Assembly: GCA_947629455.1 (NCBI GenBank)
Contig: CANRDT010000002.1
Coordinates: 62,001 to 126,000, forward strand
Direction: 5' to 3'
DNA length: 64,000 bases
DNA from: an uncultured Ruminococcus sp.
Lineage (GTDB): Bacteria; Bacillota; Clostridia; Oscillospirales; Ruminococcaceae
Shown piece by piece: positions 42,040 through 52,269 of this stretch (position 1 is its first letter; each line of letters begins with the position of its first letter). The position numbers and the translations under genes were made by a program. The notes below the pieces were generated by a model. The model saw nothing but the letters and a program-made list of their open reading frames with translations, did not search any database and had not been told where the DNA came from.

Positions 42040-43278
42040 TTACAGCAACCTTATCTTGCTTGCTATCTCGCTCGAATGAGAAAGTATGGCAAGATTAAGA
42101 TCTATATCCTCCTCGGTCATATGCGGAGTAATGAACGCCAGCTCGTTATCCGGTCTGCCTGCGCGCTCGATATACATAAGCTTGCCGAACATCTCGGATA
42201 TTGCCGACTTGAGCGCCTGAGCGTCCTCCGCCTTTATCCGCACATACATAGACACCTGATCTTTTTTATAATCCGCAACATAGTCCTTGTCAAAGCAGTC
42301 CTCCCAGCTGAGCGCAAGCACTTTGTGATGATGTTTAAGGCAGTCTATTATATCACCGACTACCGCAGACGCGGTCGGGAGCCTGCCTGCTCCCCTGCCG
42401 TAAAACAGCACGTCGCCTACGCCGTCTCCCACAACGGAAATGGCGTTATATACATCGTCCACCGAGGCGAGCAGATTGCTCTTTTCGACAAGACGCGGAC
42501 ATACGATAGCAAGCACCTTGCCGTTTTCGGCAGGCTTTACTGTACCGATGAGCTTTATGGCATATCCTGCGTTTTCGGCATATTCAACGTCGTCGGGAGT
42601 TATGCCCGAAATTCCCGAGCAGTGTACATATTCGGGATATATCTGTTTTCCGAACGCCAGAGAACCGAGAATACATATCTTGCGGCAGGCGTCGTGACCT
42701 TCAATATCGGCAGTGGGATCCTGCTCGGCGTAACCAAGCTCCTGTGCAAGTTTAAGCGCACTGTCAAAATCCATCTGCTCTTTTATCATCTTTGTGAGTA
42801 TGAAATTGGTAGTACCATTGAGTATGCCCGAGATCTGCTTTATCTCGTTTCCTGCAAGGCACTTGTTGAGCGGTCTGATTATGGGTATGCCTCCGCCTAC
42901 GCTCGCCTCGAAAAGATAATTGCAGTTGTGCGCTCTTGCTATAGCGATAAGCTCCGCGCCGTGCGCCGCCACAAGCTCCTTGTTTGAGGTGACTACGCTT
43001 TTGCCGCGCTCGAGCAGTTTTTTGGTATATTCATATGCAAGAGTCGCTCCGCCGATCATCTCGGCTACGACTTCTATATCCTCATCGTTAAGGATAATAT
43101 TGAAATCCTTGACAAGCTTATCCTCAAACGGATCGCCCGGAAAATCCCTCAGATCGCAGATATATTTTATATCGCACTTCCTGCCGACTTTCTTCGAGAT
43201 CTCCTCCCTGTGCTTTTCAAACAGTTCTACCGTGCCGGAACCGACTACTCCATAGCCTATTACTCCAACCATACTCAT
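42040..43278 (-). CDS. hom: Homoserine dehydrogenase
   Basis: GVIGYGVVGSGTVEL, FEASVGGGIPIIRPL, GILNGTTNFILTKM, C-terminal ACT-like domain. Confidence 0.96.
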   Translation of the reverse strand: MSMVGVIGYGVVGSGTVELFEKHREEISKKVGRKCDIKYICDLRDFPGDPFEDKLVKDFNIILNDEDIEVVAEMIGGATLAYEYTKKLLERGKSVVTSNKELVAAHGAELIAIARAHNCNYLFEASVGGGIPIIRPLNKCLAGNEIKQISGILNGTTNFILTKMIKEQMDFDSALKLAQELGYAEQDPTADIEGHDACRKICILGSLAFGKQIYPEYVHCSGISGITPDDVEYAENAGYAIKLIGTVKPAENGKVLAIVCPRLVEKSNLLASVDDVYNAISVVGDGVGDVLFYGRGAGRLPTASAVVGDIIDCLKHHHKVLALSWEDCFDKDYVADYKKDQVSMYVRIKAEDAQALKSAISEMFGKLMYIERAGRPDNELAFITPHMTEEDIDLNLAILSHSSEIASKIRLL

Positions 43279-43350
43279 AATAAATAAAACGTCCTTTCTG
43301 TATATCCCTGCCCTTATAGACAGAGCATTTTCCTGTAGACCGCAAGCCCC

Positions 43351-43797
43351 CTACTCTCCGGAGATAAGTTTTACGTCTATCACTCCGTATAGAGCCGAAA
43401 GCTCCTTTCTCAGCGCGGCAGTATCCATTTCCTCATTTTCGAGCCGCACCGAAAAGGTGACAGTCGCCGCCGAATCAATAGGGATATTCTGATTTATCGT
43501 AAGGATATTCGCGTTCATCTCATACAGCTTTGAGATTATCGACGAAAGAACACCCTTTTCATCTCTCAGCAGACAGTACACCGAAACTATCCTGTTGGTA
43601 AACTGCTCCTCGTAATTAAAGACCGAATCCTTATACTTGTAATACGCGCTGCGCGAAATGCCTGCCGCCCTGCACGCCTCCGCCGAAGTCGCCGCCTCGC
43701 CGCCTGCGCGCATACGCTTTGCCTCGAGTACTTTTAAAATGATCTCCGGCAGAACGTCAGCTCTTACGACTACAAGTCTGCTGTCTGAGTCTTTCAA
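43351..43797 (-). CDS. ACT domain-containing protein (UPF0735-like)
   Basis: SRLVVVRADVLPEIILKVLEAKRM...AAGISRSAYYKYKDSVF plus ACT domain. Confidence 0.88.
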   Translation of the reverse strand: MKDSDSRLVVVRADVLPEIILKVLEAKRMRAGGEAATSAEACRAAGISRSAYYKYKDSVFNYEEQFTNRIVSVYCLLRDEKGVLSSIISKLYEMNANILTINQNIPIDSAATVTFSVRLENEEMDTAALRKELSALYGVIDVKLISGE

Positions 43798-43971
43798 GTC
43801 AGTCCACCTCCCGAAAACAGATGTATTCTTGTCAGATACATTAACTATATCACATTAGCGTGCTGTTGTCAAGAGTTAATTTTTTAAATCCATGAAAATC
43901 AATTTTGAAGTTATATGTAATCATTTTTATGTCAGACAGCTATTTCAGACCAAAGCAATCTGCCTTTTGGG

Positions 43972-44045
43972 TTATTTTCCCTCCGCCGCTGGCGGAGGGA
44001 AAATAATTTAATGTTATATTCTCCGCCAACGGCGGAGAATATAAC
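43972..44045. repeat. Composite palindromic intergenic repeat, copy 2 (reverse orientation)
   Basis: TTATTTTCCCTCCGCC-gct-GGCGGAGGGAAAATAA and GTTATATTCTCCGCC-aac-GGCGGAGAATATAAC. Confidence 0.9.
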
Positions 44046-44223
44046 AAAGATCTTGCAAAACTGCGCGGAATAATATTTTAAAATATGCGCCGCAGGCGCT
44101 CCTTGTCTTACCTCTTACCTCTTAAAAGCGAAGCGTTCTTACTTCTTAGGAAATCAAAATTGATTTCCGTGTTTTAAATCTCTTTTAATACAGCGCCGCC
44201 TGCACGCATATCCGTGCGCATAC

Positions 44224-44251
44224 AAAAAATACCCGGCAGAAAACCGCCGGG
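44224..44251 (-). terminator. groEL terminator
   Basis: Reverse strand CCCGGCggttttctGCCGGGTATTTTTTG. Confidence 0.8.
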
Positions 44252-44304
44252 CATTCGGGCATAACGCCTGTAAATATCCGATTTTTTGTACAGTTGGGAA
44301 GAGA

Positions 44305-45948
<1,644 letters not shown>

Positions 45949-45974
45949 CTACCTCCGATATAAATATTGTCTTG

Positions 45975-46268
<294 letters not shown>

Positions 46269-46314
46269 TTAGATATTTATGATTATGTTTGTTAGCAGAC
46301 TCGCCGCTAAAGTG

Positions 46315-46341
46315 TTAGCACTCTTTGTCTTTGAGTGCTAA
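46315..46341. promoter_or_regulatory. CIRCE element (HrcA operator)
   Basis: TTAGCACTC-TTTGTCTTT-GAGTGCTAA, perfect 9-9-9. Confidence 0.97.
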
Positions 46342-46653
46342 TTATATTATAATACCTTTTCTTGAAATTTCAAGCCCATATTGTCAGTTTTTATAAAATT
46401 TGTATAAATGCACAATCGTTTTAAACATTTTACGCATTAAATAAGCATTATACTCAAACCATTTAACAAATTTTACTCTTTATGGAAGAAAATCAGGAAT
46501 TATTTGCCATATGTATTAATTAATTATTTTAATTATTGTATCTTCGTAAACGGCTTTTTGCGGCATTTTTGAAATTTACAGTTTATTAATTATTTGTATA
46601 TATTATATGCAATATTTAAATGAGGAAATTTGTTATAATATTGTAAACATTAA

Positions 46654-46735
46654 ACGCAGACGGTATAACTATACCCTGACGGTAACCGCTGCGTCTTGAA
46701 TGACCAAAGCGCAGGTGATACAGGTCATCGGCGCT
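46654..46735 (+). promoter_or_regulatory. Structured 5' leader of two-component system (unassigned)
   Basis: TATAAT at 46634-46639; ACGCAG/CTGCGT outer stem enclosing GGTAT/ATACC and CGGTAACCG; ATGACC(46700-46705)/GGTCAT(46723-46728) crossing AGCGC(46708-46712)/GCGCT(46731-46735). Confidence 0.4.
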
Positions 46736-46760
46736 AATACTTTAAGAAAGGAAGATCATT

Positions 46761-47465
46761 ATGTCATTGGGAAGAGTCTTAGTAGTAGACGACGACAAGA
46801 ACATCTGCGAGCTTCTCCGTCTTTACCTGGAAAAAGACGGTTACGGCGTTATCCTGGCTCACGACGGCGAGGAGGCTGTTGTAAAATTCAATGCACTTAA
46901 ACCCGATATTATTCTTCTCGATATTATGCTTCCGGGCATTGACGGCTGGCAGGTCTGCCGTGAGATAAGAAAAAAATCGAATGTTCCGATCATTATGATA
47001 ACAGCCAAGCAGGAAACCTTTGATAAGGTACTCGGTCTTGAACTGGGCGCGGACGACTATGTGGTAAAGCCTTTTGATACCAAGGAGGTAATCGCCCGTA
47101 TCAAAGCGGTGTACCGCCGCGTGGGTCAGTCCTCGGGCGAATCGGAGGTAAAGGAAGTAAAGTACGACAAGCTTTCGGTAAATATGACTCGTTACGAGCT
47201 GAGAGTGGACGGAAAGGTCATCGACACGCCTCCCAAGGAGCTGGAGCTGCTTTTCCACCTCGCATCGAATCCAAACAGAGTTTATACCAGAGATCAGCTG
47301 CTGGACGAAGTCTGGGGCTTTGAATACTACGGTGATTCAAGAACTATCGACGTTCACGTCAAGAGGCTCCGCGAAAAGCTTGAAGGCGTTTCCGATAAAT
47401 GGGCGCTCAAAACAGTCTGGGGCGTAGGATATAAATTTGAAGTTGCAGAAAACGCACATGAATAA
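46761..47465 (+). CDS. OmpR/PhoB-family response regulator
   Basis: VLVVDDDKNICELLRLYLEKDGY, DIILLDIMLPGIDGW, C-terminal winged helix WGFEYYGDSRTIDVHVKRLREKLE. Confidence 0.95.
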   Translation: MSLGRVLVVDDDKNICELLRLYLEKDGYGVILAHDGEEAVVKFNALKPDIILLDIMLPGIDGWQVCREIRKKSNVPIIMITAKQETFDKVLGLELGADDYVVKPFDTKEVIARIKAVYRRVGQSSGESEVKEVKYDKLSVNMTRYELRVDGKVIDTPPKELELLFHLASNPNRVYTRDQLLDEVWGFEYYGDSRTIDVHVKRLREKLEGVSDKWALKTVWGVGYKFEVAENAHE

Positions 47466-48870
47466 CCGCAGGAGCATTTTTTCAAAATACTTTGTGATCT
47501 GTTCGGCAGTAATACTCGTCAGCTTTATTTGCTTGGGCGCAGTATTACTGCTTGTTTCGTACAGATACTTTCTCGAGGAGAAGAAAACAGTGCTTGAGAA
47601 AAACGTCGTTTCTCTGGCAAGCGATTCGGTCGGTATAATTTCCGATTCGCCGTCGCGCTGGAAAGACGAGGTGACGGACAAGATCACGGAGTACTCGCGC
47701 AGCGTGAGCGCCGATTTCATACTTACCGACAAAAATGGCTCGATGATCGCCTGCTCCGCTCCCGACGAGCTTAAAGATATTGAGATCCCCTCCTCTCTGC
47801 TTGAAAAATTCGGCTCAAAGCCGGCGTATGTTTTTTCAAGCCTTTCGGACAGCTACACCGACTGCCACATTGTCGGGATCTCCTTTGAGGCGAACGGACC
47901 GTCATACTACCTCATCGCGGTTTCGCCGCAGTCCAATCAGGACGCTTATATTTACGATATTATGGAGATATTCGGCGTATCTATGATAGTATCGCTGATA
48001 GTCGCCCTCATAATCGTCTACATTGCGACAATGCGTCTGGCGCAGCCTATCAAGGAGATAGCCGAGGTGTCGCAGGAGATAGGCAAGGGAAACTTCTCGG
48101 TATCCCTCCCCTCATACGACGTAAGGGAGTATCAGGAACTGAGCCGCGCTTTCAACGATATGGCGGCGTCGCTCAAAAGCTATGATACCATGCGAAACAG
48201 TTTTATAGCCAACGTTTCGCACGAGCTGCGCACGCCTATGACTTCGATCGGCGGATTTGTAGACGGTATGCTCGACGGCACCATACCGCAGGAGGAGCAA
48301 AGGCATTATCTGAAAATTATTTCCTCGGAGGTTCATCGTCTTACGCGTCTTGTGCGCTCTATGCTCAATCTTGCCAAGATCGAGGCGGGAGAGCTTGAAC
48401 CGGATATGCGGAAATTCTCGGTGCTCGAGCCTATTGTGGATTCGCTCGTCACCTTTGAGAGCCGACTTGAAAGCAAACATATCGAGATACGCGGACTTGA
48501 TGTAGACAGAGTTATGCTCTATGCGGACAGCGATCTGATACATCAGGTAATGTATAATCTTATTGAAAATGCCATAAAATTTGTAAATGACGGCGGATAT
48601 ATAGAATTTTCCTTTACGCCGGTAGGACATATGACGGTGATCTCCATAAAAAACAGCGGCGACGGTCTGAGCGAGGAGGAACTGCCGCTCGTGTTCGACA
48701 GATTCTACAAGACGGACAAATCGCGCGGTCTTGACGCAACGGGCGTCGGTCTGGGACTTAACATCGTCCGTTCGATAATACGTCTGCACGGCGGAAAAAT
48801 AATGGTCCGCAGCGTGTCGGGAGAATACACCGAATTTGTATTTACGATACCAAACACCAGGATAACCTGA
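47437..48870 (+). CDS. HAMP-containing sensor histidine kinase
   Basis: Two TM helices, HAMP, FIANVSHELRTPMTSIGGFVDGM, NLIENAIKF, GVGLGLNIVRSI; ORF start overlaps RR end, alternative ATG at 47458. Confidence 0.94.
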   Translation: MKLQKTHMNNRRSIFSKYFVICSAVILVSFICLGAVLLLVSYRYFLEEKKTVLEKNVVSLASDSVGIISDSPSRWKDEVTDKITEYSRSVSADFILTDKNGSMIACSAPDELKDIEIPSSLLEKFGSKPAYVFSSLSDSYTDCHIVGISFEANGPSYYLIAVSPQSNQDAYIYDIMEIFGVSMIVSLIVALIIVYIATMRLAQPIKEIAEVSQEIGKGNFSVSLPSYDVREYQELSRAFNDMAASLKSYDTMRNSFIANVSHELRTPMTSIGGFVDGMLDGTIPQEEQRHYLKIISSEVHRLTRLVRSMLNLAKIEAGELEPDMRKFSVLEPIVDSLVTFESRLESKHIEIRGLDVDRVMLYADSDLIHQVMYNLIENAIKFVNDGGYIEFSFTPVGHMTVISIKNSGDGLSEEELPLVFDRFYKTDKSRGLDATGVGLGLNIVRSIIRLHGGKIMVRSVSGEYTEFVFTIPNTRIT

Positions 48871-48886
48871 ACAAAGGAGCAGATCT

Positions 48887-50185
48887 ATGGGATTTTTTGA
48901 CGACTTTGACGACGACGACAAGGAGTCCGCAGCAAACGATACGGCAAATGACGAACCGTCGGGAAGTGACCGCGATCCCTGCCGTACATCGCCCGATATG
49001 GGCGGTCTGCCCGAAAACTTCTGGAACGATCTTTCGCAGGCAAGCATACAGCGCAGGAAAACTCCCGTTTCGCTTGTGATACTTTTGCTGCTGTTAACCT
49101 GTATGTGTATTTTTGCGATAATCGTCACCATAAAAGGGCGCGGCTGGCTGATAAATCTGATAAGCGGCGATCAGCACATTGAATTTACTCTCCCTGTTGC
49201 TGATACTCCGAGCCTTGACGATCAGTACTATGACGATCAGGGACGATATACCACCCAAGGCATAGCAAAAGCCGTATCGCCGTCGGTGGTATCTATAGAG
49301 ATATATCAATCGGGAATGAGCTTTGCCCCCGTCGGTCAGGGCAGCGGTATAATTATGACGCAGGACGGATATATCCTGACAAACGCGCACGTCGTCGATC
49401 AGGCGTCGGCAGGAATAAAAGCCGTCCTCAGCGACGGTACTGAATATGAAGCAAAGCTGGTCGGTATGGACACGGCGAGCGACATTGCGGTCATCAAGAT
49501 ACCTGCAAACGGACTTTCTCCGGCGCAGTTCGGAAATTCCGACAATGTTTCACTCGGCGAGGATATAGTCACGATCGGCTCTCCGGCAGGCTTTTACGGC
49601 TCGGTCACCAAGGGTATAGTATCAGGACTTGACCGTATGATACGCGTTGAAAAGACCTCGACACCCATGAGCTGTATCCAGATAGACGCGGCGATAAATC
49701 CGGGAAATTCCGGCGGTGCGCTGCTTAATATGTGGGGGCAGGTCATCGGGATAACTTCTTCAAAGCTTGCCTCGAGCGACTATGACGGAATCGGATTCGC
49801 CATTTCGATAAACGCCGCAAAGCCGATCATCGAAAGGCTTATGGAATATGGATATGTTGAAAACCGCGTCCGTATCGGCATAACCTTCTACGAGATAAGT
49901 CAGACGACTGCCGATATGTACGGCATTGAGCCGGGAATTTATGTAGTTTCGGTCGATCCCGAATGTGATATTTCAAACTCGGGATTGCAGCCTGATGATA
50001 TTATCACGGAATTTGACGGAACGCCGATCGCCGATCCGGATTCCGTTGAGAAATTTCTTGAAAGCAAAAAGCCCGGCGACATTGTGACCGCAAGGGTCTA
50101 CCGTCAGAATGAAACGGGCGGCGAGGAATTTGAGATAAGCTTTAAGCTTATGGAGGACAAAGGTTCGCTCGTTCCGGCAGAGTAA
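48887..50185 (+). CDS. HtrA/DegP-like trypsin-PDZ serine protease
   Basis: GSGIIMTQDGYILTNAHVV, SDIAVIKI, INPGNSGGALLNMWGQVIGI, PDZ domain. Confidence 0.95.
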   Translation: MGFFDDFDDDDKESAANDTANDEPSGSDRDPCRTSPDMGGLPENFWNDLSQASIQRRKTPVSLVILLLLLTCMCIFAIIVTIKGRGWLINLISGDQHIEFTLPVADTPSLDDQYYDDQGRYTTQGIAKAVSPSVVSIEIYQSGMSFAPVGQGSGIIMTQDGYILTNAHVVDQASAGIKAVLSDGTEYEAKLVGMDTASDIAVIKIPANGLSPAQFGNSDNVSLGEDIVTIGSPAGFYGSVTKGIVSGLDRMIRVEKTSTPMSCIQIDAAINPGNSGGALLNMWGQVIGITSSKLASSDYDGIGFAISINAAKPIIERLMEYGYVENRVRIGITFYEISQTTADMYGIEPGIYVVSVDPECDISNSGLQPDDIITEFDGTPIADPDSVEKFLESKKPGDIVTARVYRQNETGGEEFEISFKLMEDKGSLVPAE

Positions 50186-50200
50186 CATCACAAAAAATCA

Positions 50201-50234
50201 AGAGGACAGAAATTAACATCTGCCCTCTTTTTTT
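50201..50234. terminator. Bidirectional terminator
   Basis: AGAGGACAGA-aattaaca-TCTGCCCTCTTTTTTT between convergent genes. Confidence 0.75.
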
Positions 50235-50255
50235 ATGCAAAAATTTATTATGCGG

Positions 50256-50849
50256 TCAGGTCAGCAGCTTTTCAAGCTCGGCTGCGAGCATTGAAACAGG
50301 AAGTCCGACAACGTTGAAGTAGTCCCCCTCTATACCCTCGGTAAGCAGTGCGCCGTACCCCTGTATGCCGTAGCCGCCCGCCTTATCGAACGGCTCTTTC
50401 GTTGCGATATACTCCTCTATATCTTCATCGGAAAGGCTGCGGAAAGTAACGTTCGTTTTCTGAGAAAACCAGCTGAATTTACCGTTGACGCGCACCGTTA
50501 CTCCGCTGACGACCTGATGAGTTCTTGCGGAAAGAATACGGAGCATTTCCGCGGCGTGCCGTGCGTCCCGAGGTTTTCCGAGAATTTCGCCGTCGATAGT
50601 CACGATAGTATCGCAGGCGATTATCACCGCGTCATCGGAGAATTTTTCCGCCGTCTCGGTACACTTTGCATAGGAAAGCTCCTCGGCGGCGCAAGAAAAA
50701 CGCTTGTCACCCGTGACGACCTCCTCGCCTGACGCAGGGCATATCTCAAAATCCTCGCAGAGCAGTTTCAAAAGCTCTCGCCGTCTCGGAGATGCCGACG
50801 CAAGCACCACGCGTTTATTTTCAAGAAGTCGACGTATTTTCATAGACAT
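50256..50849 (-). CDS. maf: Maf-like nucleoside triphosphate pyrophosphatase
   Basis: VVLASASPRRRELL, ACDTIVTIDGEILGKPRD, EPFDKAGGYGIQGYGA. Confidence 0.94.
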   Translation of the reverse strand: MSMKIRRLLENKRVVLASASPRRRELLKLLCEDFEICPASGEEVVTGDKRFSCAAEELSYAKCTETAEKFSDDAVIIACDTIVTIDGEILGKPRDARHAAEMLRILSARTHQVVSGVTVRVNGKFSWFSQKTNVTFRSLSDEDIEEYIATKEPFDKAGGYGIQGYGALLTEGIEGDYFNVVGLPVSMLAAELEKLLT

Positions 50850-50905
50850 TTACAACGCTCCTTAGCTGTCAAGCACAAAAATCAATACATTAAAGGCTTT
50901 TTCCC

Positions 50906-51112
50906 TCCGCCGCAGGCGGCGGACGAAAGAAATACCGCCTTGACTTAGGGGACGCCCTTCTTGCAGGTCGTCCCCTCTTTCAAAACAGTCCACCGGACTG
51001 TTTTGAAATTCACCCCTTGCGGACGCAGGCGGCAGGGGGCTTTCGCCGTCTGCGGACGGCGACAAGGGACGCTGTCCCTTGACCCTGCAAGCCTTTTTAA
51101 GGAAAAGGCTTG
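50906..51112. repeat. Array of six consecutive intergenic hairpins
   Basis: Stems at 50906-50923, 50947-50976, 50978-51008 (14 bp), 51045-51060, 51063-51081, 51088-51112 (10 bp), all perfect or near-perfect. Confidence 0.8.
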
Positions 51113-51270
51113 ACCGAAAACCTTTTTAATATTCAGACTTCATATTCTCCATAACTGCGTATCTTGAAATCAGCCTGCTGATAATAGCCAACTTCTTACT
51201 CCTTGCCACTTACCACTAAGCGTCAAACAATAACAAGTAATATTCCTTGACAAATTTCTTTGTCAAAATA

Positions 51271-52248
51271 TCAATCCAGACGACTGCCGCACTGAGAGCA
51301 GAAATTCGTTCCTTCCTCTTCCTTGTTGCCGCATTGTGTACAGAAAATATACTTGACAGGTGCTTCACTGCCCTTGACTTCGGCAGGCTGAGAAGAGATC
51401 GGCTTTGTAACGGGAGCGGCAGGCATCTCAAAAGGCTTGATCGCCGGCTGAGGAATACCCTGCGGCTGCGAAATTGCAATTTCCTTTGCTACATTTTCCT
51501 CGGGGAGGGTATCAGCCGTCGGAGCAGGTGTCTCTTCGGGTATAACAGGTTCTGCAACGGGTGCAGGAATAGGCGCAGGCTCTGCTATAACCGACTCTGC
51601 AACAGACACAGGGATTGGCGCAGGCTCTGCTGTAACAGGCTCTGCAACGGGCGCAGGAATTGGCGCAGGCTCTGATATAACAGGCTCTGCAACAGGCGCA
51701 GGGATAGGCGCAGGCTCTGCTATAACAGGCTCTGCAACGGGCGCAGGAATTGGCTCAGGCTCTGCTATAACGGGCTCTGCAACGGGCGCAGGAATTGGCG
51801 CAGGCTCTGCTATAACGGGCTCTGCAACGGGCGCAGGAATTGGCGCAGGCTCTGCAATAACAGGCTCTGCAACGGGCGCAGGATTATTCTGGGCAGGCTG
51901 CTTTGTACCGCAGTTAGGGCAGAACAGCACCTCATATCCCAGCGTTGCACCGCAGCCGGGACAGTACTTGATACCCTTGAGAACATCTATCTGCGCTTTC
52001 ATCTGATTCAGTCCTGCGATGAGCGTGTCTATCTCACCTGCAAGGCGCAGCACCTCGGGATCGCTTATGCCGCCGATCAGACGCAGCTTGACCGCTCTGC
52101 CGATCTCGGTATATCTGTTATTGATCTCCACCATATCCGAATTTATCTTCGCGTTGAGCCTGTTGATCTCGGAGGCTCTTTTTGCCGAGTCGGAGACTGC
52201 CGACGCTCCCGAAGATATTTTTTCTCCAAGCTTGTTAAAAAATGCCAT
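51271..52248 (-). CDS. Double zinc-ribbon protein with Pro-rich 15-aa tandem repeats
   Basis: CPGCGATLGYEVLFCPNCGTK, then about eight repeats of AEPAPIPAPVAEPVI, C-terminal CTQCGNKEEEGTNFCSQCGSRLD. Confidence 0.75.
   Translation of the reverse strand: MAFFNKLGEKISSGASAVSDSAKRASEINRLNAKINSDMVEINNRYTEIGRAVKLRLIGGISDPEVLRLAGEIDTLIAGLNQMKAQIDVLKGIKYCPGCGATLGYEVLFCPNCGTKQPAQNNPAPVAEPVIAEPAPIPAPVAEPVIAEPAPIPAPVAEPVIAEPEPIPAPVAEPVIAEPAPIPAPVAEPVISEPAPIPAPVAEPVTAEPAPIPVSVAESVIAEPAPIPAPVAEPVIPEETPAPTADTLPEENVAKEIAISQPQGIPQPAIKPFEMPAAPVTKPISSQPAEVKGSEAPVKYIFCTQCGNKEEEGTNFCSQCGSRLD
51533..51885. repeat. 45-bp coding tandem repeat
   Basis: About eight copies of ggcgcaggctctgctataacgggctctgcaacgggcgcaggaatt-like units. 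Confidence 0.85.
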
Positions 52249-52269
52249 AATTATCCTCTCCCTGCTGAA

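Noticed and set aside
40076-43260. Several long plus-strand ORFs opposite murC, thrB and hom
   Set aside because: Shadow ORFs; the minus strand encodes unmistakable conserved enzymes
46700-46900. ORF MTKAQVIQVIGANTLRKEDHYVIG... as a possible leader peptide
   Set aside because: Out of frame with and overlapping the response regulator start; no RBS at 46700; the pairing interpretation of the leader is more economical
51533-51885. Regular 45-bp repeats considered as CRISPR
   Set aside because: In-frame coding repeats with no variable spacers and no cas genes
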